Source: Rhizobium sp. NXC24 (GTDB lineage: Bacteria; Pseudomonadota; Alphaproteobacteria; Rhizobiales; Rhizobiaceae). From it: 64,000 bases of DNA. The notes beneath the pieces were generated by a model. It did not search any database and was not told where the DNA came from. It saw only the letters and a list, made by a program, of their open reading frames with translations. Shown in pieces: positions 15,489 through 24,856 of the stretch. Where the stretch lies: contig NZ_CP024314.1 of assembly GCF_002944315.1 (NCBI RefSeq), forward strand, positions 1,984,001 to 2,048,000, in the 5' to 3' direction. Made by a program: the position numbers and the translations under genes. Each line of letters begins with the position of its first letter. Position 1 is the first letter of the stretch.

Positions 15489-16052
15489 CGACCCGACACC
15501 TTTCAAAGCAGATTGCTATCCAGCCGTAAATTGCGCAGGGGAATGTCGTCAAGCTGGAGTCCGGACATGCTGTCGCAACGCTTAAGATTTTGCTGCCAAC
15601 GAAGGAAGCACGTGGACGGCTGGTGGTTGTTCAAATATCGGGGTCTGTAGCCAAAATCCCTCTGCCACGGGCAAAGCTACACCTGCCGGCAGCATGTGGT
15701 TTCCAGCCAAGCTCCTGACAATCACAAAGCCAGCAGCAAACGCATATGCCGATGAAAGTCTCGGCGGCTGACCGAAAATGCAACAGGATATCTGCTCGCC
15801 TTGAAAGGAATCGGAACCATTAGCCAGGTGGTTTGTTGCCAGAACTATGTTTCAGAAGCGGCCGTTCACTCGAAAGGAGCTTATCGCATCGGACAGTCGC
15901 CGACGATCGATTTGCACGGAGAAATTCAGGAAGAGAAGAGACGCATGGCAAAAATGCCATTCTGTGCAAGTGTTTCGAACATCCGACAGCCTGTCACATC
16001 CTTGTCATGAAATGCGTCGACATCTCGTCCCAGATCAGGAGCGGGTACCCAA
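15489..16052. other. Intergenic leader upstream of the decarboxylase gene
   Basis: This 560-base stretch separates divergent genes. Short frames starting at 15801-15847 lack ribosome sites and recognisable products. A small perfect hairpin, ATGGCA-AAAA-TGCCAT (15945-15960), lies 90 bases before the decarboxylase start and could act in its leader RNA. No clear sigma-70 promoter was recognised. Confidence 0.4.
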
Positions 16053-18410
16053 ATGGATTATTTCAGACGTTTCAACTTTCTGTTCGCAACGCCGGCTTTC
16101 GACAGCGATGACCTGGAGGGCGCCCGCTACAACCAGATCATCGAGGAGATCCAAGGCTCCGGCTTTGAGGTGGTGCGCGCACGAAACCTCGAAGATGCGG
16201 AGATCGCCGTACAGACGGACGCCGCCATCGGCTGCATGCTAGTCGACTGGGGCAAAAAGGGGCTCGAGGGCAAAACGGCCTCCCTCATCAACCTAATGCG
16301 CCGGCGCGGCCTGGAATTCCCCATCATCCTGCTGATCCGCCGTAAGCGCTTCGAGGATGTGCCGGTAGAGGTCCTCGATTTCATCGATGGCTATGTCTTC
16401 CTATCGGAAGAAACGCCCGCCTTCATCGCCAAGAGCCTCATCAGCCGGCTCAAGCAATATGCCGAGACGCTGAAGACGCCGTTCTTCGGTGCACTGGTCG
16501 ATTATGCCGAGGAAGGCAATCACCTTTGGACCTGCCCCGGGCACAATGGCGGCATCTTCTACAGCCGCAGCCCGATCGGGCGGGTCTTCATGGAGCATCT
16601 CGGCGAAGCGGTGTTTCGCGACGATCTCGACAATTCCGTGCTCGACCTCGGCGACCTGCTGACTCACGAAGGACCGGCGCTCGCTGCACAAAAGGAAGCA
16701 GCCAAAATCTTCGGCGCCGAGAAGACCTATTTCGTCCTGAACGGCACCTCCACGTCCAACAAGGTCGCGCTCTCCGCACTCGTCACCGATGGCGATCTCG
16801 TGCTGTTCGATCGCAACAACCACAAGGCCGCCCATCACGGCGCCTTGATGATCTCGGGCGGCATTCCGGTTTACATGCCGACCATACGCAACCTCTATGG
16901 CTTGATCGGTCCCATCGATTTCGCGGTCATGGACGAGGACGCCCTGCGCGAGCGCATCCGCACGCACCCGCTGGTGAAAGACCCGGAGGCTTACAAGAAG
17001 CCGCGCCCATTCCGCGTTGCTGTCGTGGAACAGTGCACCTATGACGGTACCATTCACAATGCCGAGATGATCCTCAAGCGCATCGGCCATTTGTGCGACT
17101 ACATCCTCTTCGACGAGGCGTGGGCGGGCTTCATGAAGTTTCATCCGCTCTATGCCGGACGCTTTGCCATGGGCCTTTCCGATCTTGGCCCGGACGCGCC
17201 CGGCATCATCGCCACGCAATCCACCCACAAGCAGCTCGCAAGCTTCTCGCAGGCCTCTCAGATCCACATGAAGGACCGGCATATTACCGGCCAGAAGCGC
17301 CGCGTGGAGCACCGTCGCTTCAACGAAAGCTTCATGCAGCACGCCTCGACCTCGCCCTTCTATCCGCTGTTTGCCTCGCTCGACGTGGGCGCGCAGATGA
17401 TGAAGGGCCGCTCGGGCGAAGTGCTGTGGGACGATACGATCCGCCTCGGCATCGAGCTGCGTAAGAAGATCCGCGCAGTGCGACGCGAATTCGAAGAGAA
17501 GGAGCATCGTCCCGAGCGCCGCTGGTTCTTCGAGCCCTTCGTGCCGGATCGGGTGGCGATCCCGGATGTATCGAGCCACGGCGCGGTGCATGAAGTGCCG
17601 TGGGAAAGCGTCTCTACCGACCAGCTCGCCACCAATCCCGCCTTCTGGCATCTGACGCCCGACGCAGCGTGGCACGGTTTTTCCGCAATGGAGCCGGGCT
17701 TTGCCATGACCGATCCGAACAAGCTCACCCTGCTGACCCCCGGCTTCGACCGGGCGAGCGGAAAATACACCGAGCATGGCATACCGGCGCCGGTGGTCGC
17801 GCAATATCTGCGCGAAAACCGCATCGTCGCGGAAAAGAACGACCTCAATTCGCTGCTCTTCCTGCTCACTCCTGGCGTGGAGGCCAGCAAGGCCGGCACC
17901 TTGATCAGCGGCCTCGTCGCCTTCAAGAAACTCCATGACGACAATGCTCTGCTGGAGGAGGTAATTCCGGAATTCTATCGACGCCGTCCGGGCCGCTATG
18001 CCGGCGTGCGCCTGCGCGATCTCTGCGCAGAAATGCATAATTTCTTCCGCCAGGCCGATGTCAGCGGGCTTCAGACCAAGCAGTTTTCCGCTGACCACCT
18101 ACCCCCGATAGCCATGTCGCCCCACGATGCGGCACGCTGCCTGGTTCGCAACGATGTGGAATATCTGCCGATCGACGCCATAGCCGGCCGCATCGCGACG
18201 ACACCCTTCGTCGTCTACCCTCCGGGTATTGCGACGATCGTGCCGGGCGAGCGCTTGACGGAGCAGGCAAAGCCCATGATCGACTATCTCAAGATGTTTG
18301 AAACCTGCTTCAACACCTTCCCCGGCTTTGAGGTGGAGATTCAGGGGGTCTATCGCGAGATTGATGCATCCGGCCGCATCCGGCTCTACACCTACGTCGT
18401 CGCGGAATAG
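16053..18410 (+). CDS. Orn/Lys/Arg decarboxylase, class I (large bacterial type)
   Basis: This 785-residue PLP enzyme has the three-part layout of inducible arginine, lysine or ornithine decarboxylases: an N-terminal receiver-like wing domain (about 1-130), a PLP fold-type I core and a C-terminal domain. The Schiff-base lysine is Lys393 in QSTHKQLASFSQ, and FDEAWAGFMKFHP supplies the PLP-binding Asp. It would release CO2 and consume a proton, giving a polyamine or agmatine. Which of the three amino acids is used cannot be decided. The GNAT gene 14 bases downstream is probably co-transcribed. Confidence 0.9.
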   Translation: MDYFRRFNFLFATPAFDSDDLEGARYNQIIEEIQGSGFEVVRARNLEDAEIAVQTDAAIGCMLVDWGKKGLEGKTASLINLMRRRGLEFPIILLIRRKRFEDVPVEVLDFIDGYVFLSEETPAFIAKSLISRLKQYAETLKTPFFGALVDYAEEGNHLWTCPGHNGGIFYSRSPIGRVFMEHLGEAVFRDDLDNSVLDLGDLLTHEGPALAAQKEAAKIFGAEKTYFVLNGTSTSNKVALSALVTDGDLVLFDRNNHKAAHHGALMISGGIPVYMPTIRNLYGLIGPIDFAVMDEDALRERIRTHPLVKDPEAYKKPRPFRVAVVEQCTYDGTIHNAEMILKRIGHLCDYILFDEAWAGFMKFHPLYAGRFAMGLSDLGPDAPGIIATQSTHKQLASFSQASQIHMKDRHITGQKRRVEHRRFNESFMQHASTSPFYPLFASLDVGAQMMKGRSGEVLWDDTIRLGIELRKKIRAVRREFEEKEHRPERRWFFEPFVPDRVAIPDVSSHGAVHEVPWESVSTDQLATNPAFWHLTPDAAWHGFSAMEPGFAMTDPNKLTLLTPGFDRASGKYTEHGIPAPVVAQYLRENRIVAEKNDLNSLLFLLTPGVEASKAGTLISGLVAFKKLHDDNALLEEVIPEFYRRRPGRYAGVRLRDLCAEMHNFFRQADVSGLQTKQFSADHLPPIAMSPHDAARCLVRNDVEYLPIDAIAGRIATTPFVVYPPGIATIVPGERLTEQAKPMIDYLKMFETCFNTFPGFEVEIQGVYREIDASGRIRLYTYVVAE

Positions 18411-18424
18411 GCTTAGGTTCAGTC

Positions 18425-18985
18425 ATGAAGCAGGAGAAAATAATCGTCATTCGCCCATCCCGGGAGACCGACGTCGATGCCATGTTGGCGATCTATCGCC
18501 GCCATATTCGCCGCGGCATCGAGGTTGGGGTGGACGATAGCGATACACCGCAACCGGACGATCTGCGGGAACGGCGCAAGAATTTGAAAGACCGCCGCTT
18601 CCCGCACGTCGTTGCGCTCGAGGGCGAGAAGGTCGTCGGCTATGCCTACGTGGTGCTGTTCCGCAAACGCCCGGCCTATCGTTACACCGTCAAGCATTCG
18701 ATCTATGTGCATCACGACCATGTCGGGCAGGGTGTCGGGAGCCTGCTCATGCGCGGGTTGATCGACGCCTGCGCTGCGGCCGGCTTCCGGCAGATGATCG
18801 GCTATATCGACGCCGATAACGCCGCCTCGCTCGCCCTGCATGAACGGTTCGGCTTTGCTCGCGTCGGCCTTTTGCCGGCGGTCGCCTATCGTTACGGCCG
18901 ATGGGCCGATACCGTGATGGTTCAGCGCTCACTCGCCGCCGGCTCAACCACCCCACCACCACCGCCTCCGCTCTCCACTCGCTGA
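18425..18985 (+). CDS. GNAT-family N-acetyltransferase (phosphinothricin-acetyltransferase-like)
   Basis: This 186-residue acetyltransferase has the acetyl-CoA loop VGQGVGSLLMRG and the motif B stretch IDADNAASLALHERFGF typical of the PAT/YncA branch. The product ends in a Pro-rich tail. It follows the amino-acid decarboxylase gene after 14 bases, so an amine or amino-acid acceptor such as agmatine, cadaverine or an arginine analogue is plausible, but that is inference from position. YncA-like enzymes often acetylate methionine sulfone or sulfoximine. Confidence 0.85.
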   Translation: MKQEKIIVIRPSRETDVDAMLAIYRRHIRRGIEVGVDDSDTPQPDDLRERRKNLKDRRFPHVVALEGEKVVGYAYVVLFRKRPAYRYTVKHSIYVHHDHVGQGVGSLLMRGLIDACAAAGFRQMIGYIDADNAASLALHERFGFARVGLLPAVAYRYGRWADTVMVQRSLAAGSTTPPPPPPLSTR

Positions 18986-19158
18986 AAACAACGGGATTGA
19001 ATCTCTGGTACCACGCACCCTTGCGAAAGCGGGGCCGAGGAACCACAGGGCAAGCTCCGCATAACCGGAACTGAGCCACACAAGTGAGGAAGACCCGGAT
19101 TACGTGTTATACTTCCTCGGAACGCCCGCATTGGCGGTTCTTATGGGGGGAACAGACG

Positions 19159-19368
19159 ATGGAGATGCCAATTTTCGTTCGCCTTCCGCTGGCCGTAGCC
19201 GGGATGGTAGCGGGGCATTTCGTATCCCGCGACACTCTGCGCTTCGAGCTCCTGCAGACGGGTATTGCGCTCGTTATGCTGGCTGCTTTCATAACGTTCC
19301 TTATAGCTGCTCCGTCGATCTGGCGCGCATTTCGAAGCAGGCGCCCGCCAGACAACTCGCCGCAATGA
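19159..19368 (+). CDS. Small membrane protein, 69 residues
   Basis: ATG at 19159 follows a G-run (TATGGGGGGAA) that can serve as ribosome site. The protein has one N-terminal amphipathic or membrane stretch (FVRLPLAVAGMVAGHFV), a clear second hydrophobic span (GIALVMLAAFITFLIAAP) and a basic C-terminus. No family is recognised. An upstream ATG at 19084 would add 25 residues of unlikely composition. It stands alone between the GNAT gene and the Cys-rich gene. Confidence 0.5.
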   Translation: MEMPIFVRLPLAVAGMVAGHFVSRDTLRFELLQTGIALVMLAAFITFLIAAPSIWRAFRSRRPPDNSPQ

Positions 19369-19730
19369 GCCGCATTGGCAACCAAGTGCGGCAGGCCCGC
19401 ACTGCTGCGGATCTTAGTAGCAACTCAGCTAGCGCCCTCATCCGACACGGGACACTTCTACCGACCAAAAACGAAGAGAAATCATCAAAACCGTATTTTA
19501 CGGTATTTTACACATTTTCTCGCCACGCGAAGGCGAGCACCCGGGTCAGCCGAGCGATTTGGTAAGCCGAACATCACGAGACTGTGCTGCGTGCAAATCT
19601 GCCGCTCGCCTCAATGCAGACGTGTCCCGATCAGCGATACCGTAACATACTTCCTGGCGTCTGAGGTTTCAGGCAGGTTGGCGGCGTCTGTACGCCTACC
19701 CCGGCGTGCCAAACTCAGAGGGGGCGAAGA
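19369..19730. other. Intergenic stretch, probable promoter of the Cys-rich/OmpA pair
   Basis: The segment is AT-richer around 19480-19520, where TATTTTA is repeated at short distance. Open frames here (19375, 19706) overlap the next gene in other frames and are not supported. No terminator or operator was recognised. Confidence 0.35.
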
Positions 19731-20153
19731 ATGTCGAGGAGAGGCAATCTTTTCGCGGCCGTCATGCTTGCTTGTGTTTCTTATGGCGGGCTACTGCAGG
19801 CGGAAACCATCAGCTATGCGGATGCGGTTACGAAGCTTGCGGACGATTGCGGCGCCGATATCGGCAAATTCTGCAAGGGCCTGAACCTTGGCGGCGGACG
19901 GATCGCCGACTGCCTCGCGCAGAACGAGGCAAAGATATCGCCAAGCTGCAAGACCTCCGTCGCCAGCGTCGTTCAATCGATCACTCAACGCGAGCAGGCG
20001 CAGAGCGCCTATAGCCAAGTCTGTAGAGGCGACATCGCCATGCGCTGCAAAGGCGTCAAGGGCGACGGATATATACTCGCCTGCCTCAACAAAGGGCAAA
20101 AGCGGGTGAGCGATAAGTGCAACCAGGCGATTACCGATGCAGGGTGGAGGTAA
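19731..20153 (+). CDS. Exported cysteine-rich-repeat protein
   Basis: This 140-residue protein has an N-terminal signal peptide (LFAAVMLACVSYGGLLQAE). Two repeats follow, each with spaced cysteines (DDCGADIGKFCKGLNLGGGR, then SQVCRGDIAMRCKGVKGDGY), resembling the Golgi-apparatus-protein-1 (GLG1) type cysteine-rich repeats seen in bacterial exported proteins. Cysteines probably form disulfides in the periplasm. GGGGGCGAAGA precedes the ATG. The OmpA-like gene begins four bases after its stop, so the two are one operon and may work together at the envelope. Function unknown. Confidence 0.75.
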   Translation: MSRRGNLFAAVMLACVSYGGLLQAETISYADAVTKLADDCGADIGKFCKGLNLGGGRIADCLAQNEAKISPSCKTSVASVVQSITQREQAQSAYSQVCRGDIAMRCKGVKGDGYILACLNKGQKRVSDKCNQAITDAGWR

Positions 20154-20157
20154 GACG

Positions 20158-20736
20158 ATGTTACCGCGTTCCTTTAAGACATTCGCAGTTCTCGTTGCCA
20201 TCGGCGTCCTGCCGGCAAGCTTCGCCTTCGCCCAGCAGGTGTCCCAACAACGGATCATTTCGGGCCTGGGTAAACTCAAGGCGAACGCCCCGGCCATCGA
20301 CATCGAACTGTTGCGCCAGGAGGCCGGCGCGGGCAAGGAGATGTCGGCACTGCCCAACTGGAGCAAGATTGCCAAGCTTCCGCAGATGGTCGTCGAGATC
20401 AATTTCGAGAATGACTCGGTCGCCATCCAGCCGAAATCCTACCGGACACTCGGTATGATCGCGGATGCGCTGCACCATCCGAACCTTTGGGCCTACAAGT
20501 TCCTCGTGATTGGTCATGCGAGCTCGACCGGGGACGAAAAGCACAATCTCGATCTCAGTCAGCAACGCGCCGTCGCGATAAAGGAAGCATTGGCAACCAC
20601 ATTCGCCGTCGACCCTCAACGACTTTACGCCGTCGGCGTCGGCGAGGCTTTCCCGATCGAAGGATCCAACACCGAGGCTTCCAACAACAGACGCGTGCAA
20701 CTCGTCAATCTCGGGGTGTTCACTCGCAGTCAATGA
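20158..20736 (+). CDS. OmpA-family envelope protein
   Basis: This 192-residue protein has a signal peptide ending near SFAFAQQ, a short linker and a C-terminal OmpA-like peptidoglycan-binding domain. It carries VVEINFENDSVAIQPKS, then VIGHASSTGDEKHNLDLSQQ and the conserved end EASNNRRVQLVNLG. It lacks a beta-barrel, so it is probably a periplasmic or lipid-free peptidoglycan-associated protein. The start at 20158 follows GGTGGAGG; the four-base gap to the Cys-rich gene indicates co-expression. Confidence 0.85.
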   Translation: MLPRSFKTFAVLVAIGVLPASFAFAQQVSQQRIISGLGKLKANAPAIDIELLRQEAGAGKEMSALPNWSKIAKLPQMVVEINFENDSVAIQPKSYRTLGMIADALHHPNLWAYKFLVIGHASSTGDEKHNLDLSQQRAVAIKEALATTFAVDPQRLYAVGVGEAFPIEGSNTEASNNRRVQLVNLGVFTRSQ

Positions 20737-20860
20737 CATGAACGTGGCGTCGACTTTCAGGAAGGCCTTCCGTGGGAGTTGGTTGCTCACCGCTGCGCTT
20801 CCGCCATTGCAAACGCACCCTGTTTCGATAACACATCCTTACAAAGAGCTGCACTTTTGA

Positions 20861-21838
20861 TCAGGCTCTGAATTTACGTCCCAGATCTGCACTTGGCGGA
20901 ACGCCGAAAGCGGCACGATATTCCTGAGAGAAACGACCGCGGTGCGTAAAGCCCCAACGGAGTGCAATTTCGTTGACGGTCGAGGATGGGACGGTAGTCA
21001 ACAGGTCATGACGCGCACCATCGAGACGCAACTGCCTCAAATAGGTCATCGGTGACTTGTTCAAGAAGCGGTGAAAATTAAACTGCAGCGTGCGAACGCT
21101 GACACCTGCCGCTTCTGCCATATCCGATATCGTGATGGGCATAGCGATATGCGCTTTGGCAAACTCCAGGGCTCGTCGAACCTGCCGTGGAGCAATTGTC
21201 TGTACTGGCGACCTGACATGAGAAGATGTGTGGCGCAAATTCTGCACCATCAGCAGACCAAACACCTCCTGAAAGCTTGCAAGAGCGATTGGGGAAGCGC
21301 CGATATTTCGATTGGCGCAAACCTCGTCTCTGAAGATGCGCATTAGTTTGAAAAGATGTTGTGCTGGTCCGGTGGTCAGATCCTGCATGGGTGCGAATTC
21401 GAAGTCGCTGGGCAGCGGACGGTCGAAAGTTCGGATAAATGCAGACAGCACCGACGCTCGGGTAATGCAAAATCCTTCTGCAATGCTGCCCGCTTGGATG
21501 CCGACCCCGGAATATCGATCAGCCATCGTCAGTAACCCGGTCGTGGGCGTGATCGCGTGACGTATCCCGCCCGTTGCCAGTTCGTAACAGGTTTCACGTT
21601 CGACAAAAAACATGAAGTCGTCGTTTTCGACTGTAACGGAAAAGGCGCGATCCGCCGAACTTGATACGGTCCAGCCGACCAAATCGGCCGTTCCATGGAC
21701 ACCGAATGAAAACAGGCCACGACGATCGGTACTGAGGGGTCGATAGAAATTATTCGGCTTTTTGTCAGTAATCCATTGAGCAACTTCACCAGTTGTGAGT
21801 GATGTCGGCTCTAGCGTGATCTGGATAATCTCTGTCAA
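20861..21838 (-). CDS. AraC-family transcriptional regulator
   Basis: This regulator of about 325 residues has an N-terminal AraC-binding-type ligand domain and a C-terminal double HTH (ISDMAEAAGVSVRTLQFNFH, then VNEIALRWGFTHRGRFSQEY). It begins with a non-ATG codon; I prefer the TTG at 21838, which has AGGGGG just ahead. GTG 21853 and TTG 21859 are alternatives. It follows matB by about 30 bases in the same direction, so it may be the last gene of the ROK-importer-malonate run and could sense a product of that pathway. Confidence 0.82.
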   Translation of the reverse strand: MTEIIQITLEPTSLTTGEVAQWITDKKPNNFYRPLSTDRRGLFSFGVHGTADLVGWTVSSSADRAFSVTVENDDFMFFVERETCYELATGGIRHAITPTTGLLTMADRYSGVGIQAGSIAEGFCITRASVLSAFIRTFDRPLPSDFEFAPMQDLTTGPAQHLFKLMRIFRDEVCANRNIGASPIALASFQEVFGLLMVQNLRHTSSHVRSPVQTIAPRQVRRALEFAKAHIAMPITISDMAEAAGVSVRTLQFNFHRFLNKSPMTYLRQLRLDGARHDLLTTVPSSTVNEIALRWGFTHRGRFSQEYRAAFGVPPSADLGRKFRA

Positions 21839-21870
21839 TGTGCCCCCTGCCACTGGCAAAAACTCCGGCT

Positions 21871-23382
21871 TTAAGCTTGAAAAAGTCCCGAGTAAGCATC
21901 GCGCAGCACGTTCTTTTGTACTTTGCCCATGGTGTTGCGCGGCAGCTCATCGACGATGATGATGCGTTTGGGCTGCTTATATCGTGCAAGACGATCCCGC
22001 AGCCCTTCCAGCACCGCCGTCTCGTCGATCGCCGCGCCCGGCTCTCGCACGACGACTGCGGTCAGGCCTTCTCCGAGATCGGGATGCGGCACGCCGATGA
22101 CGGCGCTCTCGACTATGCCGGGCAACTGATCGATCTCGCTCTCGATCTCCTTCGGATAGATGTTGTACCCACCGGAGATGACGAGATCCTTGCCCCGGCC
22201 GACGATGTGCACATAGCCGCGCTCGTCGATCTTGCCGAGATCGCCGGTGATGAAGAAGCCGTCGTCGCGAAACTCGGCTTTGGTTTTTTCGGGCATGCGC
22301 CAGTAGCCCTTGAAGACGTTCGGCCCCTTCACTTCGATCATGCCCGTGTCGCCATCCGCCAGCGACGCCCCCGTTTCCGGCTGCGTGACGCGCAGGGAAA
22401 CGCCGGGTAGAGGAAAGCCGACGGTGCCAGCCACGCGCTCCCCGTCATAGGGGTTCGAGGTGTTCATGTTGGTCTCGGTCATGCCGTAGCGCTCGAGGAT
22501 CGCATGGCCCGTCCTTTCGGAAAACAACCTGTGCGTCTCGGCAAGCAACGGCGCGGAGCCCGAGATAAAGAGCCGCATCTCCGAGGTCACCTCGGCGTTC
22601 AGGCCGGGATGCTGCACCAGCCGGACATAGAAGGTCGGGACACCCATCAGAACCGTCGCTCGGGGCATCAGCCGCAATACCTCGTCCGCGTCGAATTTGG
22701 GCAGCAGATACATCGAGGCACCAGCAAGCAGGGTGACATTCGATGCGACGAAGAGGCCATGGGTATGGAAGATCGGCAGCGCATGGATCAGCCTGTCGCC
22801 GCTCTCGAAACGCCAGTGATCGCGCAGCGTCACCGCATTCGACAAAAGATTGTCATGGGTCAGCATCGCACCCTTCGAGCGGCCAGTCGTGCCCGATGTG
22901 TAGAGGATCGCCGCGAGGTCGTCGGGGCCGCGTGCAACGTCGATGAATTCGGCCGGACCGTCCGCCAGCGCCGCCATCAGCGATCCGCCTCCCGACTCGT
23001 CGAGCGTTTCGAGACGGGCGCCGTATCGGGCAGCAACGGGTTCCAGGCCCTGCCGGGTTTTCGGAGACACGACGACCAGCCGGGGTTCGGCATCGCCAAT
23101 GAAATAATCGAGCTCGGCAAACGTATAGGCGGTGTTGAGAGGAAGATAGACGGCACCGGCCCTGAGGCAGGCGAGATAAAGAAGCAAGGCCTCCGGGCTC
23201 TTTTCGACCTGCACGGCAACCCGGTCATCCGGCTTGACGCCCATCGCCACCAGGGTTGCAGCGAGGCGCCCCGACTGCTCGATCACATCGCGGTAGCGCC
23301 AGACCTTCCCATCTGATGTCTCGATGAAGGCTGCGTCCGGCTTCGCATTCCTGGCAATGACGTCAAAAAGATGGTTGGTCAC
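21871..23382 (-). CDS. matB: Malonyl-CoA synthetase
   Basis: This 503-residue acyl-adenylate-forming enzyme makes malonyl-CoA from malonate, CoA and ATP. The AMP-binding P-loop is ILYTSGTTGRSKGAMLTHDN, the hinge block is GDLGKIDERGYVHIVGRGKD, and the C-terminal catalytic Lys is in LPRNTMGKVQKNVLRD. It opens MTNHLFDVIARNAKPDAAF, as in rhizobial MatB. Its start overlaps the matA stop by four bases. MatA and MatB together turn malonate into acetyl-CoA. The usual partner genes matR and matC are absent here. Confidence 0.9.
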   Translation of the reverse strand: MTNHLFDVIARNAKPDAAFIETSDGKVWRYRDVIEQSGRLAATLVAMGVKPDDRVAVQVEKSPEALLLYLACLRAGAVYLPLNTAYTFAELDYFIGDAEPRLVVVSPKTRQGLEPVAARYGARLETLDESGGGSLMAALADGPAEFIDVARGPDDLAAILYTSGTTGRSKGAMLTHDNLLSNAVTLRDHWRFESGDRLIHALPIFHTHGLFVASNVTLLAGASMYLLPKFDADEVLRLMPRATVLMGVPTFYVRLVQHPGLNAEVTSEMRLFISGSAPLLAETHRLFSERTGHAILERYGMTETNMNTSNPYDGERVAGTVGFPLPGVSLRVTQPETGASLADGDTGMIEVKGPNVFKGYWRMPEKTKAEFRDDGFFITGDLGKIDERGYVHIVGRGKDLVISGGYNIYPKEIESEIDQLPGIVESAVIGVPHPDLGEGLTAVVVREPGAAIDETAVLEGLRDRLARYKQPKRIIIVDELPRNTMGKVQKNVLRDAYSGLFQA

Positions 23383-24800
23383 TTGGAAGTCTCCTTTGGA
23401 CGGGATTGGCCATGAGCGGGCGAACGGGCGGGCTCGCCGGCCGGAAAGATAGGACGGCGGGTGGGTTCCGCCGTCAGCAGGCGCTTGACGGCCGGATTTG
23501 CGGCAACCTCGCCCAGATTGACGAAATTCTCGTGGTTCGCTTCGATATCGTCCTGTTTGTAAAAATAGTTCACCATCAGTCCCAGCCCGCGCTTGAGGGC
23601 CTGGGGAGAGCGGTCCGCCAGAAAATTGATCCGTTCCAGCCGGGCGCCGTTGCCAAGATGAAAGCGTGCAACAGGATCGATGACCCGCCCGCTCCGATCG
23701 CGGGCCCTGAGGAAATAGAATGCGGCGGCCCGACCGAGGATCGGCTGCAGCGTCTTCAGAAGCTCTAAGCGATCCCCCTCACCGAGCGTATCGAGCGCGG
23801 TGAGGGCAGCGCGATCGCCAGCGTCGAGGACCGCGAGCCGGTCGGACCGCCGTTCGGCGTCCAGCCATGCGGCAAAGCCTGGAACGGGAGAGAGGGTGAC
23901 GAAGGTATCGAGCTTCGGAAACTCATGGCGGAGATCCTCCACCACCTGTTTGATCAGGAAATTGCCGAAGGAGATGCCGCGAAGGCCTTCCTGGCAATTC
24001 GAGATCGAATAAAACACCGCCGTCGTCGCCTCCGCGGCCGGGATATGGAGACGATCCTCGCGCAGGAGATCATCAATTGCGTTCGGAATGGCGCGCGTCA
24101 GCGCAACCTCGACGAAGATCAGCGGCTCATCCGGCAGGCGCGGATGGAAGAAGGCGAAGCAACGCCGGTCCGTGGGCGCAAGCCGCCGGCGCAGATCATC
24201 CCATCCCCGAATTTCATGAACGGCCTCATAGCGGATGATCTTCTCAAGGATATCGGCCGGCGTCGACCAGTTGATGGCGCGAAGTTCCAGAAACCCGCGA
24301 TTGAACCATGAGCCGAGCAAATGCGCGAAATCTGCGTCCAGCGCCTCCAGCTCAGGATATTGCACCTTCTGGGCCAGCAGTTGCCGGCGCATGTCGACCA
24401 GCGTCGCGGTGCCATCCGGCGAGAGATTGAGCCGCCGTATCAGCTCCTGCCTTCGCGGCTCGGAAGCTGCGTTCAGTTCGACGACCGATTGGGCGCTGGG
24501 GTTCGACCGGTAGGCCTCGATGGCGCGATCAAGCCGATCGGCATCGGGGCCGAAGCGCGACAGAAGCAGCAGGGAGAAGGCAAGCCTTGACGGCTCATCC
24601 AGAGCGCGCCAGCGATCGAGTATGTCTCTCGCCAGTGCCATGCCGGAGGCTTCGCCCCTGCCTGAAAGCAGGATATCGCAGAGATCGCCGAGAGCTGCCA
24701 TTGGATCGGCTTGCTCGTCATAGCCGCCAAGGGACAACAAGCGCCGGCCGCGATCGGCAATTGCCGCAAACAAATCACCGAGCAGAGATGTCGAATTCAT
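23379..24800 (-). CDS. matA: Malonyl-CoA decarboxylase
   Basis: This 473-residue enzyme decarboxylates malonyl-CoA to acetyl-CoA. It has the helical N-terminal domain and the GNAT-like catalytic domain of the family. The recognisable blocks are LGSWFNRGFLELRAINWSTP, CFAFFHPRLPDEPLIFVEVA and the C-terminal FLADRSPQALKRGLGLMVNY. The start at 24800 is set by AGGAGA eight bases ahead. It is coupled to matB and follows the carboxylesterase gene by 56 bases, which suggests that malonate released from an ester feeds this pathway. Confidence 0.92.
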   Translation of the reverse strand: MNSTSLLGDLFAAIADRGRRLLSLGGYDEQADPMAALGDLCDILLSGRGEASGMALARDILDRWRALDEPSRLAFSLLLLSRFGPDADRLDRAIEAYRSNPSAQSVVELNAASEPRRQELIRRLNLSPDGTATLVDMRRQLLAQKVQYPELEALDADFAHLLGSWFNRGFLELRAINWSTPADILEKIIRYEAVHEIRGWDDLRRRLAPTDRRCFAFFHPRLPDEPLIFVEVALTRAIPNAIDDLLREDRLHIPAAEATTAVFYSISNCQEGLRGISFGNFLIKQVVEDLRHEFPKLDTFVTLSPVPGFAAWLDAERRSDRLAVLDAGDRAALTALDTLGEGDRLELLKTLQPILGRAAAFYFLRARDRSGRVIDPVARFHLGNGARLERINFLADRSPQALKRGLGLMVNYFYKQDDIEANHENFVNLGEVAANPAVKRLLTAEPTRRPIFPAGEPARSPAHGQSRPKETSK

Positions 24801-24856
24801 CTGTTTCTCCTGTCTGACCATGCTTTGCCATTAAATGGCTCCGCAGTGAGCCGGCT

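Noticed and set aside
15801..16010. Plus-strand frame of 69 codons ahead of the decarboxylase gene
   Set aside because: It has no convincing ribosome site and mixed composition, and it overlaps other similar frames in the leader region. A leader peptide cannot be excluded but is not supported.
16401..18098. Minus-strand open frame of 565 codons inside the decarboxylase gene
   Set aside because: It is fully antisense to a strongly recognised PLP decarboxylase, has Arg/Ala/His-skewed composition and no ribosome site; it is a shadow of high-GC codon use.
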